Shown here: piece by piece, positions 1 to 7,061 of the stretch
Layout: each line of letters begins with the position of its first letter
Position numbering within the stretch: position 1 is the first letter of the stretch
Assembly: GCA_007123985.1 (NCBI GenBank)
Contig: SLGA01000146.1
Location: forward strand, 1-10,782
DNA: 10,782 bases
From: Balneolaceae bacterium
GTDB taxonomy: Bacteria; Bacteroidota; Rhodothermia; Balneolales; Balneolaceae
Direction: 5' to 3'
Position numbers and translations under genes: made by a program
Notes under the pieces: generated by a model
Told to the model about the DNA's origin: nothing
What the model saw: only the letters and a program-made list of their open reading frames with translations
The model's database searches: none

Positions 1-8
1 AGATACAA

Positions 9-26
9 TTTGGAACCGGTTCCAAA
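9..26. promoter_or_regulatory. LacI-family-type operator (18-bp perfect palindrome)
   Basis: The bases TTTGGAACCGGTTCCAAA read identically on both strands, and the symmetry breaks at the next base on each side. An even-length dyad with a central CG is the hallmark of LacI/GalR-family operators, and it lies 91 bases upstream of the carbohydrate-related gene pair. The likely role, by inference, is sugar-responsive repression of that pair. No LacI-type gene is in the window, so the regulator is encoded elsewhere or upstream. Confidence 0.62.
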
Positions 27-42
27 AATGTATTTAGGTTTA
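9..42 (+). promoter_or_regulatory. Candidate Bacteroidota-type promoter for the CBM9/GHL10 pair
   Basis: TTTG at 9-12 is followed after 22 bases by TAGGTTTA at 35-42. The Bacteroidota housekeeping promoter is described as a -33 TTTG and a -7 TAnnTTTG separated by about 19-23 bases, so the second box matches at all but its last base. The -33 element would be the left edge of the LacI-type palindrome, which would make repression by steric block simple. The prediction rests on short AT-rich boxes and is weak alone. Confidence 0.33.
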
Positions 43-117
43 ACAAAATTACATCATACTACTTATATACCTGTCGCCACTACATTTATACTACTATGTA
101 AAAAAGGGATTTTCTGA

Positions 118-1245
118 ATGCTTAAACTCAAAATTACTTTCTTTTCAGTTGTTATACTTTTCTCCTTGCTGATATGCAGAGATATACGCGCGCAGGAGGT
201 TAGAACCCCGGATATTCCCTTCAACCCGGAAACCTATGTTGTTTACAAAACAGAAAACCCTCTGAAGATCGATGGAAATATCAACAAAAAAGCATGGCTA
301 AATACGGAATGGACCAACACTTTTGTTGATATTCGCGGTGGAGACTATCCTCCACCACGGTTCAAAACTCGCGCTAAAATGCTTTGGGATGATGAGTATT
401 TCTATTTCGCCGCTAAGCTGGAGGAACCGCATGTATGGGCTACCATTACCGAGCGGGACGCGGTGATTTTTATGGACAATAATTTCGAGATTTTTATCGA
501 TCCAACGGGCGATACTCACCATTACTATGAGCTTGAAGTAAATGCACTTGGTACTATTTGGGATCTGATGCTAACCCAGCCTTACAGAAACGGCGGCAGA
601 GCAATTGATGCATGGGATATTAAAGGGCTGAAAATCGGAATTGATATCCAGGGTACGCTAAATGATCCGACTGATACGGATGAAGGCTGGACCGTTGAAG
701 TTGCAATACCATGGAGTGTTCTGCTGGAAACAACGCGCCACGGCATGCCAACCGACGGAACCCAATGGAGAGTCGGTTTTTCGAGGGTTCAGTGGCAAAC
801 CGAAATAATTGACGGCAAATATGTTAAACTGAAAGATCCCGAAACCGGCCTGGATCTGCCCGAGGACAACTGGGTTTGGTCGCCCCAGGGGCTCATAAAT
901 ATGCACTTTCCGGAGATGTGGGGTTTTGTACAGTTTAGTGAAATAGTTGCCGGTATGGGCACCGCACCATTTAAATGGAATACCGATGAGGATTATAAAT
1001 GGCTGTTACGAAAATTGTATTATAGGCAGATGGAGTACCGAAACGAAAACGGATATTACACTGAAAAAGCCGAAAATCTTGGGTACACTGAAATTTTTAA
1101 ATCCCTCTTTGAAGAAGACGATTTTCTGCCACAACTTACTATTTCAGTGTTGGACAATAACTATATCATGCGCCTCCAGCCGGAGGGTACCACCCACAAT
1201 TTTTACATCCGTAATGACAGTAAAGTCTGGAAAACAGAACGCTAA
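118..1245 (+). CDS. Secreted carbohydrate-binding family 9-like (CBM9-like) protein
   Basis: 375 residues. The first 25 form a Sec signal peptide: basic start, hydrophobic stretch at about 7-20, and an I-R-A cleavage context before Gln26. Cys20 follows LLI, which is a poor lipobox, so release or periplasmic location is likelier than a lipid anchor. Residues 40-275 resemble the CBM9/DOMON-like beta-sandwich: an early KIDG element (50-53), an MLWDDEYFYFAAKL strand pair (88-101), a DNNFEIFIDPTG core (120-131), HHYYELEVNALGTIWD (134-149) and GWTVEVAIPW (190-199). These proteins are thought to bind sugars, and no catalytic motif is evident. The last 100 residues (DYKWLLRKLYYRQ onward) are a charged tail commonly seen in Bacteroidota members. 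The LacI-type operator upstream and the glycoside-hydrolase-like gene 24 bases downstream support a carbohydrate-utilisation role. The natural ligand cannot be read from the sequence. Confidence 0.82.
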   Translation: MLKLKITFFSVVILFSLLICRDIRAQEVRTPDIPFNPETYVVYKTENPLKIDGNINKKAWLNTEWTNTFVDIRGGDYPPPRFKTRAKMLWDDEYFYFAAKLEEPHVWATITERDAVIFMDNNFEIFIDPTGDTHHYYELEVNALGTIWDLMLTQPYRNGGRAIDAWDIKGLKIGIDIQGTLNDPTDTDEGWTVEVAIPWSVLLETTRHGMPTDGTQWRVGFSRVQWQTEIIDGKYVKLKDPETGLDLPEDNWVWSPQGLINMHFPEMWGFVQFSEIVAGMGTAPFKWNTDEDYKWLLRKLYYRQMEYRNENGYYTEKAENLGYTEIFKSLFEEDDFLPQLTISVLDNNYIMRLQPEGTTHNFYIRNDSKVWKTER

Positions 1246-1269
1246 CCTATAATTAATCAATCAGCAAGT

Positions 1270-2358
1270 ATGAAACGAAAAGATTTCCTTAAATCAATCG
1301 GTACCGGTACAGCAGCATTTGCAGCTGCAACAACATTTCCATCGGTTTTGATGGCTAAAAGACAAGGGCGGCGATGGGATTCACAAAACTATACATGGAT
1401 TTCGCACCATGGCGACAATGACGATGAGGCAAGAAAGCGCCTCGAACAAATTAAAAGATCCGGACTAAATGGAATTCTGCCCTCCGGCCAGTATGAGCGT
1501 TGGGTTCGCCTGGCGCAGGAATTCGATCTTGATGTACATGCCTGGTGGATCACGCTGCAACGCGGCGCCGACAGCTATCTGATTGAAAACCACCCCGACT
1601 GGTTTATGGTGAACAGAATGGGGCAGTCTTCTGTAGATTACCCCGCTTACGTTGATTATTACAAATGGCTCTGCCCAACACGGCCGGAGGCTCAGGAATA
1701 TTTGATGCGGCAGGTTGATGAAATTATGGCCATCGATGAGATTAAAAGCGTTCACCTGGATTACATCCGCTACCCCGATGTAATTCTGCCGATTCAGCTG
1801 CAGCCCGTTTACAATATTGTGCAGGACAAAGAATACCCCGAATACGACTATTGCTACTGCGAAGCCTGCCGATCTAAATTCAAAGAACTCCACGGCGAAG
1901 ATCCAATTGAGTTTACCAGGCCGGAAGAGCATGAGGTGTGGAACCGATTCAGGTACAATCAGATAACCCACCTTGTTAATCAGACAGCTGTGAAAGTTCG
2001 AAATGGAGGTAAAAAGCTTACAGCAGCCGTTTTCCCAACTCCCGATATTGCCCGTTCACTGGTGCGCCAAAACTGGGTGGATTGGTCGCTCGATGCCGTT
2101 TTCCCGATGATATACAACCACTTCTATCATAAAGATGCACGCTGGGTAGGCGAGGCTGTAGCAGAATGCCGCCGTGAGATGCCAAAAACCACACCGCTCT
2201 ATTGCGGCCTCTACATTCCCGAAATGAGTGCTATTGAAGTTTCTCAGGCATATGAATATGCAATGGAAAACGGTGCTGCTGGTGTTACGCTCTTTCCAGA
2301 TCATACCATGAGTGAGGAACAGTGGAACTATCTTAGAAGAGTTATTCTACAGGGTTGA
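1270..2358 (+). CDS. Family 10-like (GHL10) glycoside hydrolase with Tat-like leader
   Basis: 362 residues. The N-terminus KRKDFLKSIG followed by an Ala/Thr-rich stretch (11-29) is a Tat-style signal in which the second arginine of the twin pair is lysine. The rest looks like a TIM-barrel GHL10/DUF187-type putative glycosidase. The strand motif HLDYIRYP (162-169) is a family signature, and its Asp is a plausible active-site acid. A CYCEAC cluster (195-200) matches the Cys-rich segment of related glycosidase-like proteins. DAVFPMIYNHFY (275-286) and GVTLFPDH (338-345) match late barrel strands. The protein probably acts on a carbohydrate outside the cytoplasm together with the CBM9-like protein, with which it likely shares a transcript (24-base gap). 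Substrate specificity is unknown, and hydrolase activity is inferred from family resemblance. No strong ribosome binding site precedes the ATG. Confidence 0.8.
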   Translation: MKRKDFLKSIGTGTAAFAAATTFPSVLMAKRQGRRWDSQNYTWISHHGDNDDEARKRLEQIKRSGLNGILPSGQYERWVRLAQEFDLDVHAWWITLQRGADSYLIENHPDWFMVNRMGQSSVDYPAYVDYYKWLCPTRPEAQEYLMRQVDEIMAIDEIKSVHLDYIRYPDVILPIQLQPVYNIVQDKEYPEYDYCYCEACRSKFKELHGEDPIEFTRPEEHEVWNRFRYNQITHLVNQTAVKVRNGGKKLTAAVFPTPDIARSLVRQNWVDWSLDAVFPMIYNHFYHKDARWVGEAVAECRREMPKTTPLYCGLYIPEMSAIEVSQAYEYAMENGAAGVTLFPDHTMSEEQWNYLRRVILQG

Positions 2359-2457
2359 TATACACTTGCAGACCGTGCATAATCAGAAACCGAACATTCT
2401 AATGGTTGATACTGTTACGCTGATATATGAAACAGACTAATATAAACGATATCAAAA

Positions 2458-2898
2458 ATGAGACAACTATTCGTATATACTATTGGCGTACTCCTGCTTT
2501 TGTTAATAGCATCATGCAATGAGGATACATCATCAGCTGATGTGGAGATAGAGACACTCGGAGTTTTTGTTGAAAATACCGGTACCTCTGATCTGATTTT
2601 ACGGCAGGCAATCGTAACATTCTGCTATGAGGGAGCCGGCTGTATTGAAGGCAACGTTTCGAATTTCACTCTGCCGGCGGATGCCGGAGCACCTCTAGAA
2701 CTTGGTATTTCAGACACTTCCCTGGAAACAACAGGTGTAATCGTTACGTTTCAGGCTGTAACAGGTCAAGGTTCACTTGAAGTACAGCTGGGCTCTCCCG
2801 TTGCGAGCGGCGATTTTGAGCAGGCTGAGATACGTAAAGTTTCAGAGTTCGGTGCAGGAGAAACCGTTACCGTTACATATGGAGAAACCGGCCTGTAA
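2458..2898 (+). CDS. Small predicted lipoprotein, unknown function
   Basis: 146 residues. A hydrophobic segment (7-18) leads into the lipobox LIASC, so Cys20 is probably lipidated and the protein sits in the cell envelope. Asn-Glu-Asp follow the Cys. The mature part is rich in Thr, Val, Gly and Glu with alternating hydrophobic residues, as expected of an all-beta domain. Cys56 and Cys62 (FCYEGAGC) could form a small disulphide loop. I do not recognise a family. The gene follows the GHL10 gene after a 99-base gap with no clear terminator, so it may be cotranscribed or separate. The gene ends with a 10-base direct repeat (2857-2866 and 2881-2890) that encodes a GET-containing strand repeat. Confidence 0.68.
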   Translation: MRQLFVYTIGVLLLLLIASCNEDTSSADVEIETLGVFVENTGTSDLILRQAIVTFCYEGAGCIEGNVSNFTLPADAGAPLELGISDTSLETTGVIVTFQAVTGQGSLEVQLGSPVASGDFEQAEIRKVSEFGAGETVTVTYGETGL

Positions 2899-3017
2899 CA
2901 AAAAAACAAGCGCCATCCTCAGCCTGTACAAATTTTGCACTCTGTTATTTAAAGAGAATTACCAATAATTTGTATTTATATTGAAGTGGGTGCAAGATTC
3001 AGCAAGCCGGTACAAGC

Positions 3018-3578
3018 ATGCAAAAAAAATCAGAGTACATTTTTAAATATCCGCCAAACCTGCAGGAACTCGATCTTGCAACCATGGTAAGCATGTACCG
3101 CGACAGGGGCGAACCACGCAGGGCAGCGCCCGGGAAATATCTTGCCTGTGCAGTAACTCAGAAATTATTGAAAAATGCCAAATGGTGGTTCGGTATCTAT
3201 TACAGCCAGCCGGCATGGGACAGCCTCCTCACTAAGTCATCCGAAGGGTATCCTCTTACCGAGGCCGAGCTCAACCTGCTTGGCCTGCTACTTACCCTTG
3301 ATGAAGAGCCACCGCAGCGAGAATTCGTTGAAAAAAATCTGGGTGTACTTCCGAAACTTGGTTATCTCATCGTAAATGATCTGCGTCAATTCGGATTCAT
3401 CAACGAAGATGATTACGGTTGCCTGAGCATTACAACTACGGGTGAACGCGCGCTTCAAGGTATATGCAGGCGATTATATGGAAAGAGATTTATCCCGGAA
3501 ATGCTCGAACTCTATCATCTGGATCCTTCGTTTGCACGAAATACCACCTCTCCAAACGATCAGCCCTCACTTTTTTGA
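3018..3578 (+). CDS. Uncharacterised winged-helix-like protein with C-terminal QPSLF
   Basis: 186 residues, with no signal peptide or membrane segment, so probably cytoplasmic. Residues 80-146 read like a winged helix. LTEAELNLLGLLLTL is a first helix, PPQREFVEKNLGV plus LPKLGYLIVNDLRQFGFI a helix-turn-helix, and the DYGCLSITTTGERALQGI stretch the wing plus closing helix. The N-terminal 75 residues are basic and aromatic (WWFGIYY at 56-62) and unrecognised. The final residues after about 170 look disordered (SFARNTTSPND) and end in QPSLF, which resembles the QLSLF-type peptide that binds the DNA polymerase beta clamp. DNA binding and clamp contact are inferences. It precedes argS on the same strand after 113 bases. 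No known gene name fits. Confidence 0.68.
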   Translation: MQKKSEYIFKYPPNLQELDLATMVSMYRDRGEPRRAAPGKYLACAVTQKLLKNAKWWFGIYYSQPAWDSLLTKSSEGYPLTEAELNLLGLLLTLDEEPPQREFVEKNLGVLPKLGYLIVNDLRQFGFINEDDYGCLSITTTGERALQGICRRLYGKRFIPEMLELYHLDPSFARNTTSPNDQPSLF

Positions 3579-3691
3579 TTCAATACGGCTCATAATAAAA
3601 TCCGAAAGAAATGGGGATCGGAAAACGGTATATTTAAGCTCGAAAAAGTTAAAAAATCTGAACGCGCCAGCACTGATCATTTAATCGTTTT

Positions 3692-5326
3692 ATGGAATCA
3701 TATCTTCAGGAAATAATTGGTAACGCACTGCGGAGCATGGATCTTGAAGAAGATCAAATACCTGAAATTAAAATTGAAACCCCAAGAGATCCCGATCATG
3801 GTGATGCAGCCACTAATGTGGCCATGCAGCTTGCAAAACCACTACGGAATAACCCAAGAAAAATAGCTGAACAACTTGTTGCTGCATTTCAGTTGGATCC
3901 TTCCAAAATTTCTGCTGCAGAAATTACCGGCCCCGGCTTCATCAATTTCCGGTTTGCTGAAAATTATCTCTATTCTGAACTGGAGAAACTCCTCAATGAA
4001 GGTCCCGATTTTGGAAAAACCATCGATAATCAGGGTATCAAGTGCCTTGTTGAATTTGTGAGTGCAAACCCCACCGGACCACTTACAGTTGGGCATGGCC
4101 GAAATGCTGTTTTAGGCGATACAGTTGCACGCCTTCTTGAGTGGACAGGAGCCGATGTGCAGCGGGAGTACTATTTCAATAATGCGGGCCGGCAAATGAG
4201 AGTGCTTGGCCAGAGTGTGCAGGCGCGTTATAAAGAACTTCTTGGTGCTGATAGTGATTTCCCTGAAGGTGGTTATGAAGGTTCCTACATTGCAGATATT
4301 GCCCAAAAACTTATCGATAAGCACGGCGATAAGCTGCTTGATGAAACCGATGAAAAGCTGTTTAAAGAGAAAGCCGAATCAGAAATTTTTGATGAGATCA
4401 AAAAAACGCTGGAACGGATGAATATCGTAATGGACTCTTTTTTCAATGAGCATTCACTCTATGAAAACGGCTCCATCGAGCAGGTTATTAAAACTTTTCG
4501 CGAGAAAGGGGTGGCTTACGATAGCGATGGGGCTGTCTGGTTCAAAACTACAAAATTCGGGAAAGATCAGGATACGGTGCTGGTGAAAAGTTCGGGTGAA
4601 CCAACCTATCGCCTGCCCGATATTGCATACCATGCTGAAAAACTGGATCGCGGGTTTGATCTCTGCCTTGATGTTTTCGGCGCCGATCATATCGATACCT
4701 ACCCGGATGTGATGAGCGGAATTGAAGTGCTCGGATATGACAAGAATAAAGTAGAGGTACTTGTTTACCAGTTTGTTACTCTGGTTAAAGATGGCAAACC
4801 ATACAAAATGAGTACCCGAAAAGCGAATTTCGTGACCCTCGACGACCTTATGGATGAAGTAGGTGAAGATGTAACCCGCTTTTTCTTTCTGATGCGATCA
4901 CCCAATACCCACCTCGAATTTGATGTAAATCAGGCAAAGGAGGCCGGAGAGAAAAATCCTGTGTTCTATCTGCAGTATGCTCATGCTCGTATTCAATCCA
5001 TCCTCAGAAAAGTGGAGAGCATTGAAAACTTCACTAAACAGCCAAATCTCGAACTTTTACAACATCCGGCTGAGATCACACTCATCAAGAAATTACTTAG
5101 TTTTCCGGGGGCTGTATCAAACGCGGCATCTCATCGCGAACCGCATCGATTAATCACCTACCTGAACGAGCTTGCTTCCGAGTTTACATCGTTTTATCAC
5201 GATTGCAGAATAGTAGGCGAGGAAAAAGAGCTGATGCATGCGCGAACAAAACTTGCCGGTGCAACAGCACGTGTATTGGCAAACGGGCTGGCGATTCTGG
5301 GCATCACTGCACCCGACAGGATGTAA
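3692..5326 (+). CDS. argS: Arginyl-tRNA synthetase (class I)
   Basis: ArgRS charges tRNA-Arg with arginine using ATP, in the cytoplasm. The 544 residues are near the usual bacterial length. An N-terminal Add-1-like domain for tRNA recognition (about 1-95, including the early DPDHGDAATNVAMQLAK segment) is followed by the Rossmann catalytic core. The HIGH-type motif is TVGH (132-135) inside SANPTGPLTVGHGRNA, and the KMSK-type loop is KMSTRK (372-377) followed by the family-typical NFVTLDDL. RFFFLMRSPNTHLEFDV (396-412) leads into the C-terminal helical DALR anticodon-binding domain (about 425-544), which ends in the typical APDRM. The first His of the HIGH motif is replaced by Thr. The start is the ATG at 3692, matching the family N-terminus; no Shine-Dalgarno sequence is visible. 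The gene converges with a minus-strand gene three bases past its stop. Confidence 0.97.
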   Translation: MESYLQEIIGNALRSMDLEEDQIPEIKIETPRDPDHGDAATNVAMQLAKPLRNNPRKIAEQLVAAFQLDPSKISAAEITGPGFINFRFAENYLYSELEKLLNEGPDFGKTIDNQGIKCLVEFVSANPTGPLTVGHGRNAVLGDTVARLLEWTGADVQREYYFNNAGRQMRVLGQSVQARYKELLGADSDFPEGGYEGSYIADIAQKLIDKHGDKLLDETDEKLFKEKAESEIFDEIKKTLERMNIVMDSFFNEHSLYENGSIEQVIKTFREKGVAYDSDGAVWFKTTKFGKDQDTVLVKSSGEPTYRLPDIAYHAEKLDRGFDLCLDVFGADHIDTYPDVMSGIEVLGYDKNKVEVLVYQFVTLVKDGKPYKMSTRKANFVTLDDLMDEVGEDVTRFFFLMRSPNTHLEFDVNQAKEAGEKNPVFYLQYAHARIQSILRKVESIENFTKQPNLELLQHPAEITLIKKLLSFPGAVSNAASHREPHRLITYLNELASEFTSFYHDCRIVGEEKELMHARTKLAGATARVLANGLAILGITAPDRM

Positions 5327-5329
5327 CCC

Positions 5330-6136
5330 CTATACCGGTCGCAGTTTAGTAAAGCAAACAATCCCTTTGATCAACTGCTCTTCAACCTCGAAACCTGCAC
5401 GTTGGAACAGATCGTTGCTTTGCTCCGGAGTCCAGAATTTTATACCGCTCCACTCTGCAGAATTTTGCAACACTCTGCCGTACCAGCTGCCTGCCTGTAC
5501 AAGGTGCATCACAAAAAATACACCCCCCTTTTTTAAAACTCGCCGGCATTCGTAAAGAACTTTCAGTTCATCACTAAGCTCATTCAGAGTACCACCCATC
5601 ACAACACCATCAAACGTACCTGCAAAGAACGGAAGTTCGCGTGCATCAGCCCGTATTAAAAACAGATCGGTTTGATCGGCTTCTGCCTTCAGGCGTGCTT
5701 CCTCCAGCATTGCATGAGAAAAATCGAGTGCAATGTGCGTGCTTTCCGGTTCAGCTTTTTTTAAAGACCTTGCATAGAGAGCCGTTGAGCAACCTACATC
5801 AAGATATATTCCATTCGGTTTTGGATGAACCCATTTATTTAACAGTTCTTTCTCTTTTTCAATGGGAAATGGTTCTCCTGTAAGAAGTGAAAGTGAGCGT
5901 ACCCTCCATAAATCTTCATACACAGATGCCGTAAGATTCCAGTGATTGGTGCTTTGCGCAAGGGTATAGTGCTTCTCTTCGGTGATCAGATCAGCGATGT
6001 TATTCTTAATGGGATATTCGTCACCTTTGGATGAGCATATCGTACCGCTAAACGGTTTCGACAGATCAGATACCTCAGCCGGAATTGAGATTTTCTCTCC
6101 ATCATAAAGCGGGGAACGAAGATTTGGTTTTTTCAT
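5330..6136 (-). CDS. Class I SAM-dependent methyltransferase
   Basis: 268 residues, cytoplasmic. The Rossmann-fold methyltransferase core spans about 105-215. Motif I is YLDVGCSTALYARSL (111-125), with the GxG loop in a GCS form. Motif II is the acidic strand end ALDFSHAML (136-144). The next strand carries RADARELPF (162-170), and GTFDGVVMGGTLNEL (173-187) is the motif IV region. LKKGGVFFVMH (201-211) is the usual post-core strand. The N-terminal stretch SGTICSSKGDEYPIKNNIADLI resembles the Trm112-like/zinc-ribbon front of some methyltransferases, but only one Cys is left, so metal binding is unlikely. The substrate (small molecule, RNA or protein) cannot be told. It is the last gene of the minus-strand series, 53 bases after the SAM hydrolase gene. 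Confidence 0.87.
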   Translation of the reverse strand: MKKPNLRSPLYDGEKISIPAEVSDLSKPFSGTICSSKGDEYPIKNNIADLITEEKHYTLAQSTNHWNLTASVYEDLWRVRSLSLLTGEPFPIEKEKELLNKWVHPKPNGIYLDVGCSTALYARSLKKAEPESTHIALDFSHAMLEEARLKAEADQTDLFLIRADARELPFFAGTFDGVVMGGTLNELSDELKVLYECRRVLKKGGVFFVMHLVQAGSWYGRVLQNSAEWSGIKFWTPEQSNDLFQRAGFEVEEQLIKGIVCFTKLRPV

Positions 6137-6189
6137 AGATTGCTATTGAATTACCCTAAATATTACGCAAACAGAGTGCGCGTGTTGCG

Positions 6190-6978
6190 CTATTTCTGAT
6201 TGATAATGGATATCTGAGCACCCTTCTCAACACCTAACATCTCTTTAGCATTTCCTTTGTTGATGGCTACTTCAAGAGTTCCGGAACTTCCAATATAAGC
6301 AGCCGGCTCTCCGTCGGGAACATCTCCGTACGTGAGCACAATATTTTTAAGAATTGTGTTACCTACATAAATTCTGAACTGAGATGAGTTTACAGCTTCT
6401 TTTATCAAAGTTTCGGGAATGTTAGAGATCAGATTTCCGAAACGATCGATGTGAACAATCCATCCCTGAATACCATCCCTGTCGGAGATTGGAATTGCCC
6501 ATCGAAAAGTTACAAGCTTATCAAGCGGCCTTCCAAGGCGGCCAATATCTAATCCCTTTGAGAGATGAGCCGCTACCGGTGCAAAAATATCTCTGCCGTG
6601 AAATGTATTCGATCTCTGCTCTCTCCAGAATTTTTCATTATTCAGTACAACAGCTTCGTACTCGTAATCCTCACCAATCAGAGAGAAAATACCATTATCG
6701 GGGCCTACAAAGTATTGATCCTCAATTTTTATGGCTACTGGATTTCGATGCGTGCCAACTCCGGGATCTATCACCACAAGATGAACCGTATTTGGCGGGT
6801 AGAGCATGGTTGCATTGCGAACTACCCACGCACCCGCCATGATATCCTGGGGTGGTATTTGATGAGATATATCAACCAGACGTGCTTCCGGTGCTACTCC
6901 CAGGATAACTGCTTTTATGGCACTTACATAGTGATCTTGTAAACCAAAGTCTGTGGTAAGTGTAATAATTGATGCCAT
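6190..6978 (-). CDS. S-adenosylmethionine hydrolase (SAM hydroxide adenosyltransferase, DUF62 family)
   Basis: 262 residues. DUF62 enzymes use water or hydroxide to split S-adenosylmethionine into adenosine and methionine, and are relatives of the fluorinase and chlorinase. The N-terminus IITLTTDFGLQDHYV (4-18) is the family signature with Asp10. The catalytic Asp-Arg-His set is present: Asp71 and Arg78 in DPGVGTHRNP and His127 in FHGRDIFAP, with the same Asp-Arg spacing as characterised members. VGPDNGIFS (91-99), DRFGNLISNI (178-187) and SSGTLEVAINKGNA (231-244) complete the two-domain fold. The 20-odd-residue insertion loop typical of fluorinases is not evident, so hydrolysis is the likelier reaction. 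The physiological role is still debated. It lies between dnaN (83-base gap) and the methyltransferase gene. Confidence 0.93.
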   Translation of the reverse strand: MASIITLTTDFGLQDHYVSAIKAVILGVAPEARLVDISHQIPPQDIMAGAWVVRNATMLYPPNTVHLVVIDPGVGTHRNPVAIKIEDQYFVGPDNGIFSLIGEDYEYEAVVLNNEKFWREQRSNTFHGRDIFAPVAAHLSKGLDIGRLGRPLDKLVTFRWAIPISDRDGIQGWIVHIDRFGNLISNIPETLIKEAVNSSQFRIYVGNTILKNIVLTYGDVPDGEPAAYIGSSGTLEVAINKGNAKEMLGVEKGAQISIINQK

Positions 6979-7061
6979 AAACTGTATTTGGCCACTTTAA
7001 TGAGTGATTCAGAACTATACCATCCTACTTACTCTGAAAGCCGATGTTTCTTCCTGATTTG

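Noticed and set aside
1301..1310. GTACCGGTAC, a 10-bp palindrome with central CG, as a second LacI-type site
   Set aside because: It lies inside the Gly-Thr-Gly-Thr codons of the GHL10 leader and lacks the GGAA/TTCC arms of the upstream operator.
1465..1971. 168-codon open frame on the - strand inside the GHL10 gene
   Set aside because: Antisense shadow of a well-supported gene, with no recognisable domain.
2857..2890. 10-base direct repeat GGAGAAACCG with a 24-base period
   Set aside because: It is in frame in the lipoprotein gene and encodes a repeated Gly-Glu-Thr beta-strand pattern; only two copies.
3629..3636. TATATTTA upstream of argS as a Bacteroidota -7 box
   Set aside because: No TTTG/TTG occurs at the expected distance upstream, so a promoter is not supported.
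6178..6190. GCGC-N5-GCGC hairpin as terminator after the SAM hydrolase gene
   Set aside because: The stem is only four base pairs and no T-run follows on the minus strand.
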